From CAWKPF01 sp963851415 (GTDB lineage Bacteria; Acidobacteriota; Thermoanaerobaculia; Multivoradales; Multivoraceae): a stretch of DNA of 64,000 bases. The notes under the pieces were generated by a model. The model saw only the letters and a program-made list of their open reading frames with translations. It was not told the DNA's origin and made no database searches. The DNA lies in NCBI GenBank assembly GCA_963851415.1, contig CAWKPF010000002.1:4278001-4342000 (forward strand). Direction: 5' to 3'. Position numbers and translations under genes: made by a program. Each line of letters starts with the position of its first letter. Position 1 is the first letter of the stretch. Shown here piece after piece: positions 60,353 through 64,000 of the stretch.

Positions 60353-62590
60353 TTGCTTCTCTTGTCTTCGGCGACCCTTCCGGCGCGTTTCCTCGTGGTC
60401 ACGATCCTCGCCTTTCCGGCGTTGGGGTCGGCCGCCAGTCAGGCGCCGTCCCCTCGACCGCGCCCCACCCTGCGAGCCGCGCGGAGCCAGGTTCCGCCCG
60501 TACTCGACGGCAATGTAGCGGACGATCCCGCCTGGCAGGGAGCCGAGGTGGCGACTGACTTCTGGCAGGTCGAGCCGTTCGACGGACAGCCCGCGAGTGA
60601 GAAGACCGAGGTCAGGATCCTGTTCGACGCCGAGAACCTCTACCTGGGCGTCGTGCTCTACGACCGTCAGCCCGATGCGATCGTGGTCGGAGAGTCGAGA
60701 CGCGATTCGTCGTTGGAGGACAGCGACAGTTTCCAGGTGGTCTTCGACACGTTTCACGACCGCCAGAACGGTCTGATCTTCGGTACCAATCCCACTGGGA
60801 TCGAGTACGACGGGCAGCTGAACAACGAGGGGGAGGGCGGCAGTCGAGGCCGCGGTGTCACGGGTGGCTTCAATCTCAACTGGAACACGTCGTGGCAGGT
60901 CGAGACGCGAGTCGGCGACCACGGATGGAGCGCCGAGTTCGTGATCCCGTTTCGCAGTCTGCGCTACCCGGGGGGCGATAATCAGACCTGGGGTCTCAAC
61001 TTCGAGCGCCGCATCGCCCGCACGTTGGAACGGACCTACTGGGCGGCGCTCGAGGTTCAATTCAATCTCTTCCGGGTGTCCCTGGCGGGAGCTCTCGAGG
61101 GGATCGATCCTCCCAAGCAGCGCAACCTCCAGTTGACGCCCTATGCGCTCGGCGAGGTGGGTCGGGATAGCGCGGAGGACTCGGAGACAGAGTACCGAGC
61201 GGACGCCGGGCTCGACGTCAAGTACGGGGTGACTTCGAGTCTCACTCTCGATGCGACCTACAACACCGACTTCGCTCAGGTCGAGGCCGACGATCAACAG
61301 ATCAACCTCGATCGGTTCAATCTGTTTTTTCCCGAGAAGCGTCCCTTCTTCCTCGAGAACGCGGGGCTGTTCGCGGTCGGCGACCCAGGCAATGTCGAGC
61401 TGTTCTTCAGCCGGCGTATCGGCCTGAACGAAGGGGCAGCGATCCCCATCCTCGCAGGGGCGAGACTGTCTGGAAAGGTGGGACCCACCAACGTCGGTGT
61501 GCTCGGAATGGCGACCGAGGAGCTGGTGGACGACTCGCTCGAGGACCCGGTCCAGGCGAACCACTTCGCTGTCGCACGGGTGACTCACGAAATGGCCAAT
61601 CGAACCCGGATCGGGGTGATCGCCGTGCGGCGAGAAGGTCAGGGATCCCTGGCTCCCCCCGATGACACCAACAGTACCTGGGGTATCGACGGCCAGGTGG
61701 GTGTCGGTCAGTACGGTCTGGTCAAGGGGTTCGTGGCCAGAAGCGACACCCCTGACTTGAGCGGTGACGATCATGCCTACATGCTCGAGGGCAACTACAG
61801 CTCCTCGGCATGGCGACTCGGTCTCGAGTACGCCGAGGTCGGCGGCAATTTCAACCCCGAGGTGGGTTTCGTGCGGCGTAGCGACTATCGCAAGCCGCAG
61901 GCGTTCATTCAGCGGCGGATTCGCCCTTCCGACTTCCTTGGCTTGCGGGATATCCGACCTCGGATCTTCTACGCCTCCTACTGGAACTTCGACGGCTTTC
62001 ACGAGAGCGAGTTCATCTGGCTGGCCAGCGACTTCGAGTGGCGCAACGGGTATCGACTCGAGGTCGGCGTGAGTGACGAGCTCGAGGGTCTCAAAGAGCC
62101 GTTCGAGATCTACGAAGGCGTCGTGGTGCCCACGGGCAGCTATCGGGCCCCCCGGTATCGCCTCTCAGGGAGTACCAACCCGTCGAAGTCCGTCTTCGGT
62201 GGAGTTCGCACCGAGTGGGGAGGCGCGTGGGGCGGGGACGCCACGCAGATCACGCCTCGGATGGGGATTCGACTCGGCTCCTACCTCACCGGCGAGCTGA
62301 GCTGGCAGTTCAACGACTTCGATCTCCCCGTGGGAGCGTTCCAGACCAACCTCGGGAGGGTCCGATTGACCTACTCGTTCAGCACCAAGCTCGCGCTGCA
62401 GGCGCTCGTCCAATACAACGACGACTCCCGCAACGTGTCGACGAACCTGCGATTCAGTTGGCTCCAGCGCGCCAACTCGGGACTCTTCGTGGTCTACAAC
62501 GAACTGTCGGAATTCGGGATGGATGCGTTGCCTCTGCCGGAGCGGAGCCTGATCATCAAGTACAGCCGGTTGTTCGACGTCTTCCACTAG
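60353..62590 (+). CDS. DUF5916 outer-membrane protein with a CBM9-like N-terminal domain
   Basis: A 745-aa exported protein with a signal peptide (FLVVTILAFPALGSAAS). Residues about 45-225 resemble the carbohydrate-binding CBM9/dockerin-adjacent sheet often seen before DUF5916 (VLDGNVADDPAWQGA; VRILFDAENLYLGVVLYDRQP). The rest is a DUF5916 beta-barrel with alternating strands ending in aromatic residues (FFPEKRPFFLENAGLF; FNPEVGFVRRSDYRK; RVRLTYSFSTKLALQ) and a C-terminal KYSRLFDVFH, ending in an aromatic pair of the kind needed for BAM recognition. DUF5916 proteins are usually taken as outer-membrane channels or lipoprotein partners. The start is TTG 60353, with no ATG in frame and no clear ribosome site. 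Confidence 0.82.
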   Translation: MLLLSSATLPARFLVVTILAFPALGSAASQAPSPRPRPTLRAARSQVPPVLDGNVADDPAWQGAEVATDFWQVEPFDGQPASEKTEVRILFDAENLYLGVVLYDRQPDAIVVGESRRDSSLEDSDSFQVVFDTFHDRQNGLIFGTNPTGIEYDGQLNNEGEGGSRGRGVTGGFNLNWNTSWQVETRVGDHGWSAEFVIPFRSLRYPGGDNQTWGLNFERRIARTLERTYWAALEVQFNLFRVSLAGALEGIDPPKQRNLQLTPYALGEVGRDSAEDSETEYRADAGLDVKYGVTSSLTLDATYNTDFAQVEADDQQINLDRFNLFFPEKRPFFLENAGLFAVGDPGNVELFFSRRIGLNEGAAIPILAGARLSGKVGPTNVGVLGMATEELVDDSLEDPVQANHFAVARVTHEMANRTRIGVIAVRREGQGSLAPPDDTNSTWGIDGQVGVGQYGLVKGFVARSDTPDLSGDDHAYMLEGNYSSSAWRLGLEYAEVGGNFNPEVGFVRRSDYRKPQAFIQRRIRPSDFLGLRDIRPRIFYASYWNFDGFHESEFIWLASDFEWRNGYRLEVGVSDELEGLKEPFEIYEGVVVPTGSYRAPRYRLSGSTNPSKSVFGGVRTEWGGAWGGDATQITPRMGIRLGSYLTGELSWQFNDFDLPVGAFQTNLGRVRLTYSFSTKLALQALVQYNDDSRNVSTNLRFSWLQRANSGLFVVYNELSEFGMDALPLPERSLIIKYSRLFDVFH

Positions 62591-62667
62591 AGACCGATGC
62601 AACCAGAGGCCTGGACCGATGCGACACGTATACTTTGCAGCAGCATTCCCCGGAGACGAAAGCCGTC

Positions 62668-63438
62668 ATGTCGCGCGCTCATGTCATCGCTCAGCGCTCT
62701 GAGATCCCATGGGTCGGGGTCCTGTGTGCAGGCCTGCTCACCCTGGTCACGGGCGCCGCTCGGGGCCAGACCGACCGGTGCGCCAACTGTCATCTGGCCA
62801 ATTCCACGAACGGTTTGAGCGGTCACCTCCAGGACTACGAGCTCTCTGCCCATGCCCGCGAAAGGGTAGCGTGCTCGGATTGTCACCGCGGCGACTCGTC
62901 GACCTTCGATCGGCAGCGTGCCCATCTGGGCGTACTACCGGCCAGCGATCCCGAGAGTGCGGTGCACCCCGCCAACATCCCGGTGACCTGCGGCACCTGC
63001 CATCCTCGGCTCTTCGTCGCGTATTCCGAGAGTCCCCATTTCGGCGCGCTGCAGGCAGGGGAGCTGGTTCCGACTTGCGTCGACTGCCACGGTGAGGCGG
63101 GCTCACAACGGACTCTCGGTGTGCGGGGCACGTGCGAGAAGTGCCACGAGTCGGCCTCGAGAGTCGACTCGGCGATGCTCGATCGAGCCGCGGACCTTCA
63201 GCGTCGGTACCTGGAGCTGGCCAAGACGCGCCGCAGGGTCGAGCGCAAGATCCAGCGAGTCGACGATGCTGCGCTGGTCCACGACCTCGAGGTCGGGTTC
63301 CTGCAGGCCGAGAGCGCTTGGCAGAGAGCCCTGGAAGGGGGACATGCACTCGATCTGAATGCCCTGGGGAAGGGGGTCGACAGCGCGGAGCTCATCTACG
63401 GCCAACTGCTCGATGTCTCGAGTGAGCGCAAACGGTGA
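62668..63438 (+). CDS. Pentahaem cytochrome c
   Basis: A 256-aa exported cytochrome with a signal peptide (VGVLCAGLLTLVTGAARG). Five CXXCH haem sites are visible: residues 38-42 (CANCH), 69-73 (CSDCH), 108-112 (CGTCH), 137-141 (CVDCH) and 156-160 (CEKCH). Distal His candidates (His53, His62, His86, His124) fit bis-His ligation. The C-terminal 90 residues are a charged coiled coil, seen in some NapC/NrfH-like and extracellular-respiration cytochromes. Its stop overlaps the next gene's GTG start by 4 nt (GTGA). It may shuttle electrons in the periplasm, but no terminal reductase or quinol site is present here. A lone TATACT (62629-62634) may be its -10 box. Confidence 0.9.
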   Translation: MSRAHVIAQRSEIPWVGVLCAGLLTLVTGAARGQTDRCANCHLANSTNGLSGHLQDYELSAHARERVACSDCHRGDSSTFDRQRAHLGVLPASDPESAVHPANIPVTCGTCHPRLFVAYSESPHFGALQAGELVPTCVDCHGEAGSQRTLGVRGTCEKCHESASRVDSAMLDRAADLQRRYLELAKTRRRVERKIQRVDDAALVHDLEVGFLQAESAWQRALEGGHALDLNALGKGVDSAELIYGQLLDVSSERKR

Positions 63439-64000
63439 CCGGGTCGAGTCGATGGGTCGCCGTGCTGTGGGGGGGCTGCCTCCTGCTGGCCGCGTGGCCG
63501 GCGGACAGTCAGTCGGCCGAGGGCTCAGCGGGCCGAAGCCGCTCGATGGACCAGCGACTCGCTCCAGAACGGCTCGAGGAAGTGATGCGGCAGGCCGAGG
63601 GCTATCGCGCGGCCCGCCGGGCGCTGGCGGAGTCGCCGGGGCTGCGCGATTATCGCGCGATCTTCCATGCCCATGCCGGAGACTCGGCACATACCGGCGG
63701 CACTCCGGAGGAGATGCTCGCTGCCGCAAAGAGCGCCGGTGTCCAGATCGTCTTTCTCTCCGACCACTACCGTCCGCCGCGTGACTTCATGGACAGCTGG
63801 CGCGGACTACGCGAGGGAGTGCTGTTCGTGCCCGGTTCCGAGGCACGGGGCTTCCTGCTCCACCCGGAAGCCTCCGTGGTCTCCCGGATGGACGCACCGG
63901 TCGAAGAGCTGCTCGAGGCCGTTGCCGAAGGAAACGGAATGTCGTTCCTGTCGCACGTCGAGGAGCGGAACGACCACTCGATGGACGGACTGACGGGGAT
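63435..64000 (+). CDS. Exported PHP-domain phosphoesterase (partial, 3' end off the right edge)
   Basis: A GTG start at 63435 overlaps the cytochrome stop (GTGA), so it is co-translated. The 188 visible residues include a signal peptide (WVAVLWGGCLLLAAWPADS) and the N-terminal part of a PHP domain: FHAHAGDSAHTGG, FLSDHYRPP, VPGSEARGFLLHP and FLSHVEERNDH. These give the first His/His/Asp/Glu/His metal ligands. PHP proteins are metal-dependent phosphoesterases or endonuclease-like hydrolases; an exported one may act on phosphorylated or cyclic compounds in the periplasm. Its end and the remaining ligands are outside the window. Confidence 0.85.
   Translation, partial: MTGSSRWVAVLWGGCLLLAAWPADSQSAEGSAGRSRSMDQRLAPERLEEVMRQAEGYRAARRALAESPGLRDYRAIFHAHAGDSAHTGGTPEEMLAAAKSAGVQIVFLSDHYRPPRDFMDSWRGLREGVLFVPGSEARGFLLHPEASVVSRMDAPVEELLEAVAEGNGMSFLSHVEERNDHSMDGLTG

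Noticed and set aside
60260..62002. Open frame of 580 codons on the minus strand
   Set aside because: Antisense to the DUF5916 gene. Only the plus-strand protein has a signal peptide and barrel strands.

Overview
The window is GC-rich bacterial chromosome (my estimate by eye is about 65% G+C), densely packed with genes on both strands. I saw no rRNA, tRNA, CRISPR, transposase or phage genes. The mix suggests a Gram-negative, diderm, probably aerobic heterotroph: an LpxL/HtrB-type lipid A acyltransferase, an outer-membrane DUF5916 beta-barrel, lipoproteins, periplasmic PQQ dehydrogenases, multihaem cytochrome c, a Pkn-type kinase with TPRs and DUF6503/DUF547 proteins. I infer Acidobacteriota, possibly near Thermoanaerobaculia. 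That placement is inference and no marker gene here proves it.

Layout. 1-9 kb: a MamK/MreB-like actin (cut by the left edge), a cell-wall amidase, a PhzF-family isomerase, an unusual G-rich 666-bp spacer, a small-molecule kinase, a GH20 glycosidase and the RecD2 helicase. 9-16 kb: a diguanylate cyclase with a good promoter, a GNAT enzyme, a lipid A acyltransferase followed by a PQQ dehydrogenase and a DUF6489 protein, an SDR and a coiled-coil exported protein. 16-24 kb: a redox locus with three different Rieske proteins. One is a membrane ferric-reductase/Rieske fusion with two small membrane partners beside an internally deleted Na+/H+ antiporter homologue. The other two are a Rieske-glutamate-synthase-like protein and a Rieske-TPP enzyme whose genes overlap by 4 nt. 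24-32 kb: MOSC, ankyrin, a second PQQ dehydrogenase, a DUF547 lipoprotein, a secreted amidohydrolase, an RlmL-like methyltransferase and a free-standing NFACT-R protein.

32-46 kb: a Ser/Thr kinase with TPRs; deoC followed by a catalytic aldehyde dehydrogenase and a half-length ALDH homologue (a split ALDH16-like pair); a GFA protein; three VOC-fold genes; an FkbM methyltransferase; a DUF6503 lipoprotein and an ABC-2 exporter. 46-58 kb: a membrane-anchored SGNH hydrolase, an amidase-signature enzyme, an exported low-complexity protein, exonuclease III, a two-component pair (hybrid histidine kinase plus receiver/HATPase regulator), an SCP2-like protein downstream of an R2lox-type diiron/MnFe oxidase behind a perfect TetR-style palindrome, and an SDR that lacks the catalytic Tyr/Lys. 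58-64 kb: an acyl-CoA synthetase, a small membrane protein, a DUF5916 outer-membrane protein, a pentahaem cytochrome c and a PHP-domain phosphoesterase cut by the right edge.

The parts most likely to reward follow-up are the Rieske cluster (16.1-24.1 kb), the R2lox/SCP2 operon with its operator, the MamK-like filament protein at the left edge, the split ALDH16 pair with deoC, and the antiporter that has lost its ion-binding segment. All family assignments come from motifs read directly in the sequence and from remembered family features. No database search was run.
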